A stretch of 61,338 nt of DNA, taken from Sphingobium sp. (GTDB lineage: Bacteria; Pseudomonadota; Alphaproteobacteria; Sphingomonadales; Sphingomonadaceae). A program made the translations under genes and the position numbers. Below, in pieces: positions 1 through 8,642 of the stretch. The stretch covers positions 1 through 61,338 of the forward strand of contig JAGNYO010000009.1 of assembly GCA_017984895.1 (NCBI GenBank), read 5' to 3'. Below the pieces are notes generated by a model. That model was given only the letters and a program-made list of their open reading frames with translations, ran no database searches and was not told the DNA's origin. Numbering within the stretch: position 1 is the first letter of the stretch; the number at the start of each line of letters is the position of its first letter.

Positions 1-316
1 CCTCCTGACTACGGTGGAGCGAATCAGGGGGCGGTTCAACCCCGCACTTACGATCATGGGCGTTGCGCTCACCATGTATTACCGGCGCAATCGCCTTACC
101 GATCAGGTGGCCGACGACGTGCGCTCGTGCCTGGGCAAGATCGTGTTCGATACCGTAATTCCTCGTAATGTCCGGTTGTCGGAGGCGCCGAGCCATGGCT
201 TGCCCGCGCTCATTTATGATCACCGCTGTTCCGGATCGGAAGCCTATATGCAGTTGGCACGGGAACTGATCGGTCGGCTCTCTCAGCCCGAGCCGCGACC
301 GGAAATGGCGGCATGA
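1..316 (+). CDS. parA: Chromosome partitioning ATPase ParA (C-terminal part)
   Basis: Only the last ~105 residues lie in the window; the reading frame runs in open from the left edge, so the gene starts upstream. The segment matches the C-terminal part of ParA/Soj: LTMYYRRNRLTDQV, then IPRNVRLSEAPSHGLP, the conserved end of the deviant Walker ATPase fold. ParA with ParB moves origin regions apart. The stop overlaps the parB start (ATGA), so the two are translationally coupled. Odd: the motif is usually TMYDRRN, and here the Asp is Tyr. The Walker A region is outside the window. The family call is firm. Confidence 0.93.
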   Translation, partial: LLTTVERIRGRFNPALTIMGVALTMYYRRNRLTDQVADDVRSCLGKIVFDTVIPRNVRLSEAPSHGLPALIYDHRCSGSEAYMQLARELIGRLSQPEPRPEMAA

Positions 317-1320
317 GCGGGGAAGTGGAGGCGCATCTTATGGCAGAGGGCAGTGCGAGTGGCGGTAACAGCCCGGAAAAAGCGAAAATTGCGAACCGGC
401 CGCGCGGTTTAGGCAGAGGCCTCTCGGCATTACTGGGCGAAACGCTGGTCGAGGAGGCTGCCAGCCATGGCGGTAACAGCCGTGCCGAGGGCGGGCCTAA
501 CGCACCCCCGGCGGGAAGAACTATACAACACATTGATATATCATCTATTTCTCCGCATCCCGATCAGCCACGCCGGACATTTGACGAGGTTGCGCTGCAA
601 GAGTTGGCCGAGAGCATCGCAACACGCGGTGTAATTCAGCCGATTATGGTGCGGGAGATGGAGCCTGGCCGGTATCAGCTCGTGGCGGGCGAGCGCCGCT
701 GGCGTGCGGCGCAGCGGGCGCGGCTGCACCAGATCCCCGCGATCGTGCGGGCACTTTCTGATGCCGAAACACTCGAAATTGCCCTGATTGAAAATATTCA
801 GCGGCAGGACCTGAATCCGGTCGAGGAAGCGGAGGCTTATTCCCGGCTGATTGCCCAGTTCGGTCATAGTCAGGAAGTGCTTGGTAAACTCGTTGGCAAA
901 TCGCGCAGCCATGTCGCGAATCTGATGCGCCTGCTCGATTTGCCCGCCTCGGTGCTTGAGAGAGTGCGCGGAGGGGGGTTGAGCATGGGTCATGCACGTG
1001 CGCTCATCGGTGTGGATGGTGCCGCACAAATAGCGCGGCAGATCATCAGCAAAGGCCTTTCTGTCCGGCAGGTTGAGAAACTGGCGCAACAGGCCAAAGG
1101 ACGTACAGACGATAAAGCAACAAAGCCGCGCCAGGGGGGTACATCTCCGCAGTCAAGAGACGCGGACATAGTGGCGCTGGAACAGCATCTCGCCGATCTT
1201 ATCGGGGTCAAGGTTGCGATAGAGCATGGCGCAAATGGGGCAGGCACTCTGAGCCTGCGCTATTCCTCGCTCGATCAGCTCGATATGCTATGCCAACGAC
1301 TGTCTGGCGATGCGATCTGA
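313..1320 (+). CDS. parB: Chromosome partitioning protein ParB
   Basis: ParB is the centromere-binding CTPase clamp that loads at parS and works with ParA. Visible in order: RGLGRGLSALLG near residues 31-42 (ParA-contact peptide), PHPDQPRRTF at 81-90, the CTP-binding motif GERRWRAA at 126-133, ENIQRQDLNP at 160-169, a helix-turn-helix around 186-210, and a C-terminal dimerisation region. Length 335 aa is normal. The start overlaps the parA stop by 4 bp; an in-frame ATG at 340 is an alternative that would remove nine residues. No parS-like palindrome was seen in this window. Confidence 0.96.
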   Translation: MSGEVEAHLMAEGSASGGNSPEKAKIANRPRGLGRGLSALLGETLVEEAASHGGNSRAEGGPNAPPAGRTIQHIDISSISPHPDQPRRTFDEVALQELAESIATRGVIQPIMVREMEPGRYQLVAGERRWRAAQRARLHQIPAIVRALSDAETLEIALIENIQRQDLNPVEEAEAYSRLIAQFGHSQEVLGKLVGKSRSHVANLMRLLDLPASVLERVRGGGLSMGHARALIGVDGAAQIARQIISKGLSVRQVEKLAQQAKGRTDDKATKPRQGGTSPQSRDADIVALEQHLADLIGVKVAIEHGANGAGTLSLRYSSLDQLDMLCQRLSGDAI

Positions 1321-1366
1321 GTTGCCTTAATCTGAACGTGTCATTTAATAGCCTCAAGGATTATTC

Positions 1367-1948
1367 ATGAGCGAGCGCACAGCCGATCACATCATTCTAC
1401 CGCAATTTTTAGAGCGCTGGTCGCCTCGTGCCTATGATCCGCGCCCGATTGACGAGGAGACATTGAAAACCGTGCTGGAAGCGGCGCGATGGGCGCCATC
1501 AGCATTCAATTATCAGCCCTGGCGCTTTGCTTGCGCGTTGCGTGGCGATGGCTATTGGAAAGCCTATCTCGATGCGCTCATTCCGTTTAATCAGGCGTGG
1601 GCGGCCAATGCGTCGGCGCTAATTTATATAGTATCCGATACAATTATGGAAGCCTATGGAGAGCGAAAGCCATCCCACAGCCATAGCTTTGACAGCGGCG
1701 CGGCCTGGATGGCCATGGCGCTCCAGGCGCACAGCATGGGCCTGATCACTCATGGGATGTCTGGCATAGATTTTGACAAGGCGGCTAAAGCGATCAACCT
1801 GCCGGAAGGCTTCAGCATCGAGGCGGCTGTCGCGCTTGGCTATCCTGGCGACAAGGCTATTTTGCCCAAGGAGTTGCAAGAGCGCGAAGTACCCAGTGAC
1901 CGCAAGCCACTGGGCGAAACGATGGTAATGGGATCGCTCGTGCGCTGA
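1367..1948 (+). CDS. Nitroreductase family oxidoreductase
   Basis: A 193-residue flavin-dependent nitroreductase-fold protein. The N-terminus carries the FMN-contacting pattern ERWSPRAYDPRPI followed by AARWAPSAFNYQPWRF, typical of the family; the centre has DSGAAWMAMALQAHSMGL and the end a GYPG element. Members reduce nitro groups, quinones or other electrophiles with NAD(P)H as FMN dimers; the substrate cannot be told. CAAGGA lies 6 nt before the ATG and supports this start. It stands alone, downstream of parB and before a symporter gene on the same strand. Confidence 0.88.
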   Translation: MSERTADHIILPQFLERWSPRAYDPRPIDEETLKTVLEAARWAPSAFNYQPWRFACALRGDGYWKAYLDALIPFNQAWAANASALIYIVSDTIMEAYGERKPSHSHSFDSGAAWMAMALQAHSMGLITHGMSGIDFDKAAKAINLPEGFSIEAAVALGYPGDKAILPKELQEREVPSDRKPLGETMVMGSLVR

Positions 1949-2005
1949 TATATATTAACTTAGTAACTGCTACAAATTCATCTAAATACGAGGGAGCCTG
2001 GTCCG

Positions 2006-3301
2006 ATGACAGGGGGGGTGTCGCAGACCAAGACCGCGGACCGGCTGCATTTCTGGATGCTGGGCGGCTTCGTGGGTGGGTTGCTGCTGGGTCTTTTGGT
2101 CTACAGCATCGGGGGCAATGCTCCATGGATCAGTTGGATAGCGGCAAATGTGACCGGACCGATCGGCCAGATTTTCCTGCGTCTGCTGTTCATGCTGGTC
2201 ATTCCGCTGCTTGTTTCCGCACTGATCGTGGGCGTCGCCGAGATGAACGAGGTGCGCGCCCTTAAATCCATTGGCGTGCGCACTCTTATTTATACCGTTC
2301 TCGTTTCCGCGATCTCGGTGGCTATCAGCCTCGCAGTCGTCAACCTGTTGCAGCCGGGCGCGGGGGTGGACCCGCAAACCGCCCAAGCGCTGCTTGCCAT
2401 GTCTGGCGACAACGCGAAAGCGATCGTAGAGCATGCGGGGGAAGCGAAAACCGGTGTGCAGGCGCTCGTGGAGATCGTGCCCAGCAACTTCATCCACGCC
2501 ATGAGCGAGAACGACATCCTCGCGGTGATGTTTTTTGCACTGATCTTCGGCATCGGCTTTCTCGTCACCGATCCGGAGCGCACGCGGGTGCTCAAGACAG
2601 GCATCGAAGGGGTGTTTGAAATCGCCATGAAACTGATCGGGCTGGTCATCCGACTGGCGCCGCTGGCGATTTTCTGCTTCATGTTCAATCTCGCTGCGCT
2701 GTTCGGCTGGGATCTGATCGTGCGGCTATCCGCCTATGTCGGCGTGGTGCTACTGGCGCTTTCCTTGCAGATGTTCGGCGTATTTCCGGCGCTGCTGGCG
2801 CTGCTGGGGCGCAAGAACCCCCTCGCTTTCTTCCGCGAAACGCAGGAGGCGAGTGTGATGGCCTTTGCGACCGCATCCTCCAATGCTACCTTGCCGACCT
2901 CGCTGCGCGTTGCGGACGAGAAGCTGAAGCTGCCTCGCCCCATTGCCCGGTTTGTGCTCACCATCGGCGCGACCGCCAATCAGAACGGCACCGCAATGTT
3001 CGAAGGTGTGACCGTAATCTTCCTCGCGCAATTTTTCGGGGTAGACCTCAGCCTCGGCCAGCAGCTGACGGTGATGATGATCTGCATTTTGGGTGGCATT
3101 GGCACGGCAGGGGTGCCGGCGGGATCACTGCCAGTGATTGCGCTAATACTGGGCACCATCGGCGTGCCGCCCGAAGGAATAGGTCTGGTGCTGGGCGTCG
3201 ACAGATTGCTCGACATGTGCCGCACCACCCTCAATGTGGTAGGAGATCTGGTGGCCGCGCAGGTGATCAGCGCGCAGTCTGCCTCAGTCGACCAGGCCTA
3301 G
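2006..3301 (+). CDS. Dicarboxylate/amino acid:cation symporter (DAACS family)
   Basis: A 431-residue inner-membrane secondary transporter of the DctA/GltP family (SLC1 fold). It has multiple hydrophobic helices, the serine-rich re-entrant loop ATASSNATLPTSL near residue 290, the sodium-site motif NQNGTAMFEG near 330, and the second re-entrant hairpin GIGTAGVPAGSLPV. These are diagnostic for uptake of C4-dicarboxylates or acidic amino acids with H+ or Na+. GAGGGAG precedes the ATG. Its stop overlaps the convergent RidA-family stop by 4 bp. The specific substrate is unknown. Confidence 0.9.
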   Translation: MTGGVSQTKTADRLHFWMLGGFVGGLLLGLLVYSIGGNAPWISWIAANVTGPIGQIFLRLLFMLVIPLLVSALIVGVAEMNEVRALKSIGVRTLIYTVLVSAISVAISLAVVNLLQPGAGVDPQTAQALLAMSGDNAKAIVEHAGEAKTGVQALVEIVPSNFIHAMSENDILAVMFFALIFGIGFLVTDPERTRVLKTGIEGVFEIAMKLIGLVIRLAPLAIFCFMFNLAALFGWDLIVRLSAYVGVVLLALSLQMFGVFPALLALLGRKNPLAFFRETQEASVMAFATASSNATLPTSLRVADEKLKLPRPIARFVLTIGATANQNGTAMFEGVTVIFLAQFFGVDLSLGQQLTVMMICILGGIGTAGVPAGSLPVIALILGTIGVPPEGIGLVLGVDRLLDMCRTTLNVVGDLVAAQVISAQSASVDQA

Positions 3302-3768
3302 GCGACTTCGAACATTCCCTCGACCTCGACCGCGCAGTCGAACGGCAGCACCGCGACGCCCACGGTCGAGCGCGCATGGCGGCCCGCTTCACCGAATATC
3401 TCGACCATCAGATCAGAAGCGCCATTCATGATCGCGGGCAGAGGCGCATAATCCGGCGCGGCATTGATGAACCCGCCCAGCCGAACGCAGCGTGTTACAG
3501 TGTCCAGATCGCCGACCACAGCCTTGAGTTGGGCGATAAGGTTGAGGGCACACAGTCTGGCCGCTTCCTTGCCCGCCTCGTCGGACACGCCGGCACCGAG
3601 CTTGCCCTTGTGCCGTTCCGCCAGCATGCCATCCGCCCCGAAACAGACCTGCCCTGCTATGATGACGAGATTGCCGCTGCGCACGGCGGGCACATAATTG
3701 GCGGCGGGAGCGGGGGCAGGCGGCAGGGTTATGCCCAGTTGCTTCAAGCGGTCCTCGATCAAGCTCAT
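3298..3768 (-). CDS. RidA/YjgF family protein
   Basis: A 156-residue member of the RidA (YjgF/YER057c/UK114) family, which as trimers hydrolyse reactive enamine/imine intermediates or have related roles. The C-terminal signature ARSTVGVAVLPFDCAVEVEG holds the conserved Arg, and SGNLVIIAGQV the N-terminal strand. The N-terminal extension and internal length suit the longer YjgH-like subfamily rather than canonical RidA, so deaminase activity is not certain. AGGAAAG precedes the start. The gene precedes rppH on the minus strand with a 34-bp gap going left. Confidence 0.85.
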   Translation of the reverse strand: MSLIEDRLKQLGITLPPAPAPAANYVPAVRSGNLVIIAGQVCFGADGMLAERHKGKLGAGVSDEAGKEAARLCALNLIAQLKAVVGDLDTVTRCVRLGGFINAAPDYAPLPAIMNGASDLMVEIFGEAGRHARSTVGVAVLPFDCAVEVEGMFEVA

Positions 3769-3802
3769 GCGTCTTTCCTGGATAATTTAGGGGGTGGTGC
3801 GG

Positions 3803-4273
3803 TCAGATCAGCTGCGCAAACTCGCTGAGGATATCGCGATAGAGCTTCTTCTTAAACGGCACGATCATTTCCGGCAGATCTTCAGGCTTGATCCAGCGCC
3901 AGTCCCGGAATTCCTGATGGTGCGTGGCGATGTTCACATCCGAATCGGTGCCGTGAAAGCGCATCAGAAACCATGTCTGCCGCTGGCCGCGATATTTGCC
4001 GCCCCAGATCTGGCCGATCAACTCATCGGGCAGATCGTAATAATGCTCGTCCTTGCTCTGCGCGATAATACTGACGAGATCGGCAGCGATGCCGGTTTCC
4101 TCGGCCAGCTCGCGATAGGCGGTTTCGCGCGGATCTTCGCCGTCGTCAATGCCGCCCTGGGGCATCTGCCACGCCTCCACTTTGCTGTCGAGCCGCTGGC
4201 CTACGAACACAAGACCATCCACATTGACAAGCATCATCCCAACACAGGGGCGGTAGGGAAGGCTGTGAGGCAT
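3803..4273 (-). CDS. rppH: RNA pyrophosphohydrolase (Nudix)
   Basis: RppH removes pyrophosphate from the 5' end of triphosphorylated RNA and so starts 5'-dependent mRNA decay. The protein begins with PYRPCVGMMLVN and holds a full Nudix box, GGIDDGEDPRETAYRELAEE, around residues 40-59, with GQRQTWFLMRF and the end motif FRDWRWIKPEDLP typical of the RppH/NudH group. At 156 aa it is the normal size. It is transcribed away from prmA; the 161 bp between the two must hold both promoters. Confidence is high. Confidence 0.93.
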   Translation of the reverse strand: MPHSLPYRPCVGMMLVNVDGLVFVGQRLDSKVEAWQMPQGGIDDGEDPRETAYRELAEETGIAADLVSIIAQSKDEHYYDLPDELIGQIWGGKYRGQRQTWFLMRFHGTDSDVNIATHHQEFRDWRWIKPEDLPEMIVPFKKKLYRDILSEFAQLI

Positions 4274-4434
4274 CTACATTTGATCCAGATTACATAAATA
4301 TTGGTGCGCCAAGAAATCACGCTGCCCGGTATAATAGGGGAGGGATAACGGAGCGTCCACCCGCTTTGTTGCAATGCGGCAGTATAGACGGGCCAGACTT
4401 GACGGGCCGCATCAGGCATGGAATGCGCATTGTT

Positions 4435-5427
4435 ATGGCCGAAAGCTGGAAACTTACCCTGCCTTGCACGCGCGCGGAGGCAGAGACAATCAACCAAGAC
4501 ATGGGCGAGCTTGCGCTGCTGGAGCCGCCTCCCGCGCTTATGACCAGCGAGCTGGGGGAGGATGATCCGTCCGTTTGGCAGTTGCATGCCTATTTCGAGG
4601 GCAAGCCTAGCCGCAAGACCATCGCACGCTTGCAGGCCATGGTGCCCAGCAGCGCAGGCGTAAAAGCCGTGCTGGAGCGCCTGCCGGACGAGGACTGGGT
4701 AAGTCTGAGCCAGCAGGGACTGGAGCCGGTGGTCGCCGGGCGTTTTCATGTGCGCAACCGCGCGGACGACGCGGTCGTGCCCGGTCTTGTGCCGCTGCTC
4801 ATCCCCGCAGGGCGCGCCTTTGGCACAGGCCAGCACCAGACCACCAGCGGCTGCCTCGCGATGCTCGACCGCTGCCGGCAGGTGGGCGAACGGTTCGGCA
4901 ATAGTGCCGATATCGGCACCGGCACCGGCCTGCTCGCTTTCGCCGCCCTGCATCTCTGGCCACGCAGCTTCGCCACCGCATCGGACATCGACCCCGCCGC
5001 AGTGGAGGTGAGCGCGCAGAATGCGGCCCTCAATGGCATAAATCTGGGGCAAGGCCGAGGCGCGCTGGCGCTCTGCGTAGCAGCGGGAGTGGATCATCCG
5101 CTGATCGAGGCGCGCGCGCCCTATGACCTGCTTATTGCCAATATTCTCGCCGGACCGTTGATCGAACTGGCGCCTTCCTTGAGCGCGGTTCTTGGCGATG
5201 GCGGCACGCTGATCCTTGCCGGGCTGCTTGATGAACAGGCCGATGCGGTGGCGCGTGCCTACCGCGCTCAGGGGTTGCGGCTGGTCGACAGGATCGAGGC
5301 GGGCGATACCAATGGCCGCGATTGGCCGACCCTGCGCTTTCGCAAACGCCCCGCCATCGGCTGGAAACGCCCGCTCCGTCTGGTGCAGGGCGCCAATGGC
5401 GAAGCGCCCGGCTTTGGCAGCTGGTAG
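4435..5427 (+). CDS. prmA: Ribosomal protein L11 methyltransferase PrmA
   Basis: PrmA trimethylates ribosomal protein L11 with S-adenosylmethionine. Reading from the ATG at 4435 gives 330 residues starting MAESWKL, which matches how the family starts; a longer frame opens at 4366 but its extra 23 residues look non-coding. Visible: [10 protein letters not shown] near 128-137, the SAM loop DIGTGTG at 159-165, and the signature IANILAGPL near 235. recF follows after 14 bp. The tail of about 20 residues after the methyltransferase domain is basic. Confidence 0.93.
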   Translation: MAESWKLTLPCTRAEAETINQDMGELALLEPPPALMTSELGEDDPSVWQLHAYFEGKPSRKTIARLQAMVPSSAGVKAVLERLPDEDWVSLSQQGLEPVVAGRFHVRNRADDAVVPGLVPLLIPAGRAFGTGQHQTTSGCLAMLDRCRQVGERFGNSADIGTGTGLLAFAALHLWPRSFATASDIDPAAVEVSAQNAALNGINLGQGRGALALCVAAGVDHPLIEARAPYDLLIANILAGPLIELAPSLSAVLGDGGTLILAGLLDEQADAVARAYRAQGLRLVDRIEAGDTNGRDWPTLRFRKRPAIGWKRPLRLVQGANGEAPGFGSW

Positions 5428-5441
5428 CGCCGGGTAAGGAT

Positions 5442-6509
5442 GTGCTTTCCCGTCTTACCCTGAGCGATTTTCGCAACCATCAGGACGCGCTGATCGTGCC
5501 GCACGCACCCTTCGTGCTGCTCACCGGCGATAACGGCGCGGGCAAGACCAATATATTGGAAGCCGTATCGCTCTTGGCACCGGGCAGGGGGCTGCGGGGG
5601 GCGCGGCTGGCGGACATGGCACGGCAGGGCGGATCGCGCGTTTTCGGGATCGCGGCCCAGGTGGATGGAGTGATGCTGGGCACCGGCACCCTGGCGAGCG
5701 CGCCGGACCGGCGGCAGGTGCGCATCGGTGGAGCGGCGCGCGCGGCGTCCGTGCTGGCAGAGTATCTCTCGATTATCTGGATTACCCCCGCGATGGACCG
5801 GCTGTTCATGGATAGCGCCGGGGAGCGCAGGCGATTTCTTGATCGGCTGACTTTGGCGCTCGACCCGGCGCATGCGGTGCATTCCACCCGCTATGAGGCG
5901 GCGATGCGGGCGCGCACCAAGCTGTTGGGCGATGAAAGCCGCGCCTGGGATATGCAGTGGCTTGGTGCGCTGGAGGCGCAGATGGCCGAACATGGCGCAG
6001 CGGTGCACAAGGCGCGCGCTGCACTGGTGGGGCGGCTCAGCGAAACATTGGCAGCACAGGCGGAAGGGCCGTTCGCACGACCGATGCTCACTCTCGCGGG
6101 CTGGCAAGAGGATGCGCTGCCCCTGGAGACGGCGCTGCGCGAAGGGCGCCGTCGTGACGCTGCGGCTGGGCGCGCGCTTGTCGGCCCGCACCGCGCAGAC
6201 CTCATCGTCGTCCATCAGGCCAAGGGGCAGGTCGCTGCGCTCTGTTCGACGGGAGAGCAGAAGGCGCTGCTGCTTTCGATCGTGCTGGGCCATGCCGCGC
6301 TGGTGGGGCAGGCGCGTGGCAGGCCGCCGTTGTTGCTGCTTGATGAGGTGGCGGCACATCTCGATCCCGCGCGCCGCCTTGCGCTGTTCGAGCGGCTGGC
6401 CGCAACCGGTAGCCAGACCTGGATGACCGGCACGGAGCCAGCGCTGTTCGAAGGCATTGATGCAGCGAGCAGGCTGCATGTTGCCGAGGGCCGGGTCAGT
6501 CTGTCTTGA
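5442..6509 (+). CDS. recF: DNA replication/repair protein RecF
   Basis: RecF is an SMC-like ATPase that helps load RecA at gaps together with RecO and RecR. About 355 residues: Walker [10 protein letters not shown] at 29-37, the ABC-type signature [11 protein letters not shown], and Walker [15 protein letters not shown] near the end. The best start is GTG at 5442, giving [13 protein letters not shown], which aligns with RecF N-termini; TAAGGA is only 1-2 nt upstream, so initiation may be inefficient or coupled to prmA, which ends 14 bp before. An ATG at 5322 lies inside prmA and is unlikely. It overlaps the convergent DUF3297 gene by 14 bp. Confidence 0.92.
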   Translation: MLSRLTLSDFRNHQDALIVPHAPFVLLTGDNGAGKTNILEAVSLLAPGRGLRGARLADMARQGGSRVFGIAAQVDGVMLGTGTLASAPDRRQVRIGGAARAASVLAEYLSIIWITPAMDRLFMDSAGERRRFLDRLTLALDPAHAVHSTRYEAAMRARTKLLGDESRAWDMQWLGALEAQMAEHGAAVHKARAALVGRLSETLAAQAEGPFARPMLTLAGWQEDALPLETALREGRRRDAAAGRALVGPHRADLIVVHQAKGQVAALCSTGEQKALLLSIVLGHAALVGQARGRPPLLLLDEVAAHLDPARRLALFERLAATGSQTWMTGTEPALFEGIDAASRLHVAEGRVSLS

Positions 6510-6777
6510 TATCCTCAAACCACGCTTCGACCGGGCCAGAAAGTTTGATCGTCAGAGGATTGCCATGCCGATCCCGTGATTTTCCCGCCGCGACCCTAAC
6601 CCAGCCCTCTGAGAGGCAATATTCCTCGACATCGTTGCGCACCCGATCCTTGAAGCGGATGCCAATGCCGCGTTTCAGCGCCTCCATATCGAAATACGGG
6701 CTGCCGGCATTGACGCTAAGGCGGTCTGGTGGGGTGTCGCCCTGCGGCGGTGTGGGAGAAATATCTGTCTCGGTCAT
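6496..6777 (-). CDS. DUF3297 family protein
   Basis: A 93-residue protein matching DUF3297: [14 protein letters not shown], then [20 protein letters not shown], then [19 protein letters not shown] and a PVEAWFED end. The family is small, soluble, widespread in Proteobacteria and has no settled function that I know of. The first 20 residues are acidic and proline-rich, likely disordered. It is convergent with recF and shares 14 bp with it. Confidence 0.88.
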   Translation of the reverse strand: MTETDISPTPPQGDTPPDRLSVNAGSPYFDMEALKRGIGIRFKDRVRNDVEEYCLSEGWVRVAAGKSRDRHGNPLTIKLSGPVEAWFEDIKTD

Positions 6778-6857
6778 GCTCCAAGCGCCTAATGTGCGCG
6801 CGCGGCTTTATCAACTCCCTATCGCGGGCTAAGGGGAGGACGAGGAGTGCTGCGCGC

Positions 6858-7652
6858 GTGACCACCAAAACCATGACCGCAATCCTGTTGGCGGGCAGCA
6901 GGCCGGGGATCGACCCGCTGGCAGCGGCGGCGAGCGTGGCAGTAAAGGCGCTCGTCCCCATCTGCGGACGGCCGATGATCGATTATGTCGCGCGTGCGCT
7001 GGTTGATCATCCACGAATCGGGCGGCTGATAGTGATGGCGCAACAGCCAGAGCAGATCGTCGCGCACCCGCAGGCCCGCTGGCTTGCGGACCATCCGGCC
7101 ATAACCCTGCATACCAGTGGCGCGGGGATCAGCCAATCCCTGCTCGACTGGGCGGACGCCAACCCGGACGCCCTGCCCGCGCTGGTGACGACGGCAGACA
7201 ATGTGCTGCTTGATCACGCCATTCTCGATGCTTTTCTCGGCGCGACGGGCGGCGCGGACATCGCCGCCGCGATGGTCGAACGCGCCGTGCTGATGCAGGA
7301 TTATCCCCAGTCCCGCCGCACCTGGCTTAGATTCCGGGGCGGGGCATGGTCGGGTGCGAATCTGTTCTGGTTGGGCGGTCCTAACGCCAAGCGCGCACTA
7401 CAAAAATGGCGCGCGATAGAGCAGGATCGCAAGAAGGGCTGGAAAATCGTGCTTGCCTTTGGTCCGGCGCTGCTGCTGGGGGCGGGCTTACGATTGCTGA
7501 CCATTCATCAGGCGATAGGCCGTGCGGGCTACAGGCTGGGTGTGAATGCGCGGATCGTGCCGTTGGGCATCGCCGAAGCCTGCATCGATGCCGACAAGCC
7601 GGAGGATGTGGCGCTCATCGAACAGATATTTGCGCGCAGGCGTGAGGCATGA
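6858..7652 (+). CDS. Nucleotidyltransferase (MobA-like NTP transferase domain)
   Basis: The N-terminus AILLAGSRPGIDPLA followed by KALVPICGRPMIDYV is the nucleotide-binding start of MobA/GlmU-type NTP transferases; TTADNVLLD provides the metal/base-binding Asp. About 264 residues. The target (sugar phosphate, cofactor or lipid) cannot be read from sequence. Starts: GTG at 6858 has GGAG about 10 nt upstream, ATG at 6873 is an alternative giving MTAILLAG. It overlaps the downstream transporter gene by 4 bp (ATGA), so they form an operon. Confidence 0.82.
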   Translation: MTTKTMTAILLAGSRPGIDPLAAAASVAVKALVPICGRPMIDYVARALVDHPRIGRLIVMAQQPEQIVAHPQARWLADHPAITLHTSGAGISQSLLDWADANPDALPALVTTADNVLLDHAILDAFLGATGGADIAAAMVERAVLMQDYPQSRRTWLRFRGGAWSGANLFWLGGPNAKRALQKWRAIEQDRKKGWKIVLAFGPALLLGAGLRLLTIHQAIGRAGYRLGVNARIVPLGIAEACIDADKPEDVALIEQIFARRREA

Positions 7653-8560
7653 CACAGCCCACTGCCACCGGGGGAGCGTGGGGGGCGGTAGCGCTCTGTA
7701 TACTCGGCGTCGCGTTATTTTCGCTCATGGATGTGCTGATGAAAGGCGCTTCACTGGCGATGGGGGCGTTCGCGGCCCTGTTCTGGCGTAATATGCTGGC
7801 CACGCTCTTCAGTGGCGCGGCACTGATCGCCATGGGCAGCGCCCGATGGCCGCCCGCGGCGGTGATGCGGCTCCATTGGGTGCGCGCGGCGCTGATCGCG
7901 CCGATGGCATGGCTGTTTTTCTGGGGGCTGACGAAACTGCCCATGGCGGAAACGATCGCGCTGTCCTTCATTGCGCCGATCATCGCGCTGAGCCTAACCC
8001 CGTTGCTGCTGGGAGAAAAGGTCAGCCGCCACGCGATTGTTGCGGCGCTTATCGGTGTGGCCGGCGTCGCGATCATCGTCGGAGGCAGGATTGGCGGGCA
8101 GTATCAGCCGGGCGCATTGCTGGGCGCGCTGGCGACGCTGCTCTCCGCGGTGCTGTTTGCCCTCAATCTGCTGGTCCAGCGGCGGCAGGCGCAAGTCGCC
8201 GGGGCGATCGAGGTCGCTTTCTATCAAAATCTGCTGGTGCTGGCGCTGTTGATGCCGTTTGCACCCTGGTTGTTGCGGGTGTCGGCGGCGATCCAGTGGC
8301 CGGAAGTGATCGGTGCCGCGCTGCTGACCGCATGCTCGCAGGCTGCCTTGTCCGCCGCCTATGCCAAAGCCTCTGCGAGCCGCCTCATTCCGCTCGAATA
8401 TAGCGCTTTCCTGTGGGCAGCGTTGTTCGGGTGGATATTCTTCGCCGAGATGCCGACCGTGCCGGTGCTGGCAGGGGTCGGGCTGATCATCATCGCCTGT
8501 CTCGTGGCCGCGCGGGAAAGGCCTCAGCTTGCCGCGCATGTGGAAGCAGAATCGGCCTGA
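7649..8560 (+). CDS. EamA-family (DMT) transporter
   Basis: A 303-residue drug/metabolite transporter with about ten predicted membrane helices arranged as two EamA repeats (roughly residues 10-140 and 155-285). The first repeat has FWRNMLAT and ETIALSFIAPIIALSLTPLL, the second LIPLEYSAFLWAALFGWIFF, both classic for the family. It probably exports a metabolite from the cytoplasm; the substrate is unknown. Translationally coupled to the nucleotidyltransferase by a 4-bp overlap. Confidence 0.88.
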   Translation: MTQPTATGGAWGAVALCILGVALFSLMDVLMKGASLAMGAFAALFWRNMLATLFSGAALIAMGSARWPPAAVMRLHWVRAALIAPMAWLFFWGLTKLPMAETIALSFIAPIIALSLTPLLLGEKVSRHAIVAALIGVAGVAIIVGGRIGGQYQPGALLGALATLLSAVLFALNLLVQRRQAQVAGAIEVAFYQNLLVLALLMPFAPWLLRVSAAIQWPEVIGAALLTACSQAALSAAYAKASASRLIPLEYSAFLWAALFGWIFFAEMPTVPVLAGVGLIIIACLVAARERPQLAAHVEAESA

Positions 8561-8642
8561 ACGTGCGTCGACTCTTGACGGCGACTCCTCTCGCGGGGCA
8601 TGGTCCGCGCACGGAACAAATCGGAAATATCGGGGACTGACC

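Noticed and set aside
988-1000. CACGTG core as a possible parS site inside parB
   Set aside because: Only the six-base core is present; the flanks do not match the GTTTC/GAAAC arms of parS.
5268-6518. A 416-codon antisense frame over recF
   Set aside because: RecF motifs are intact on the plus strand; the antisense product is Arg/Gln-rich and unrecognisable.
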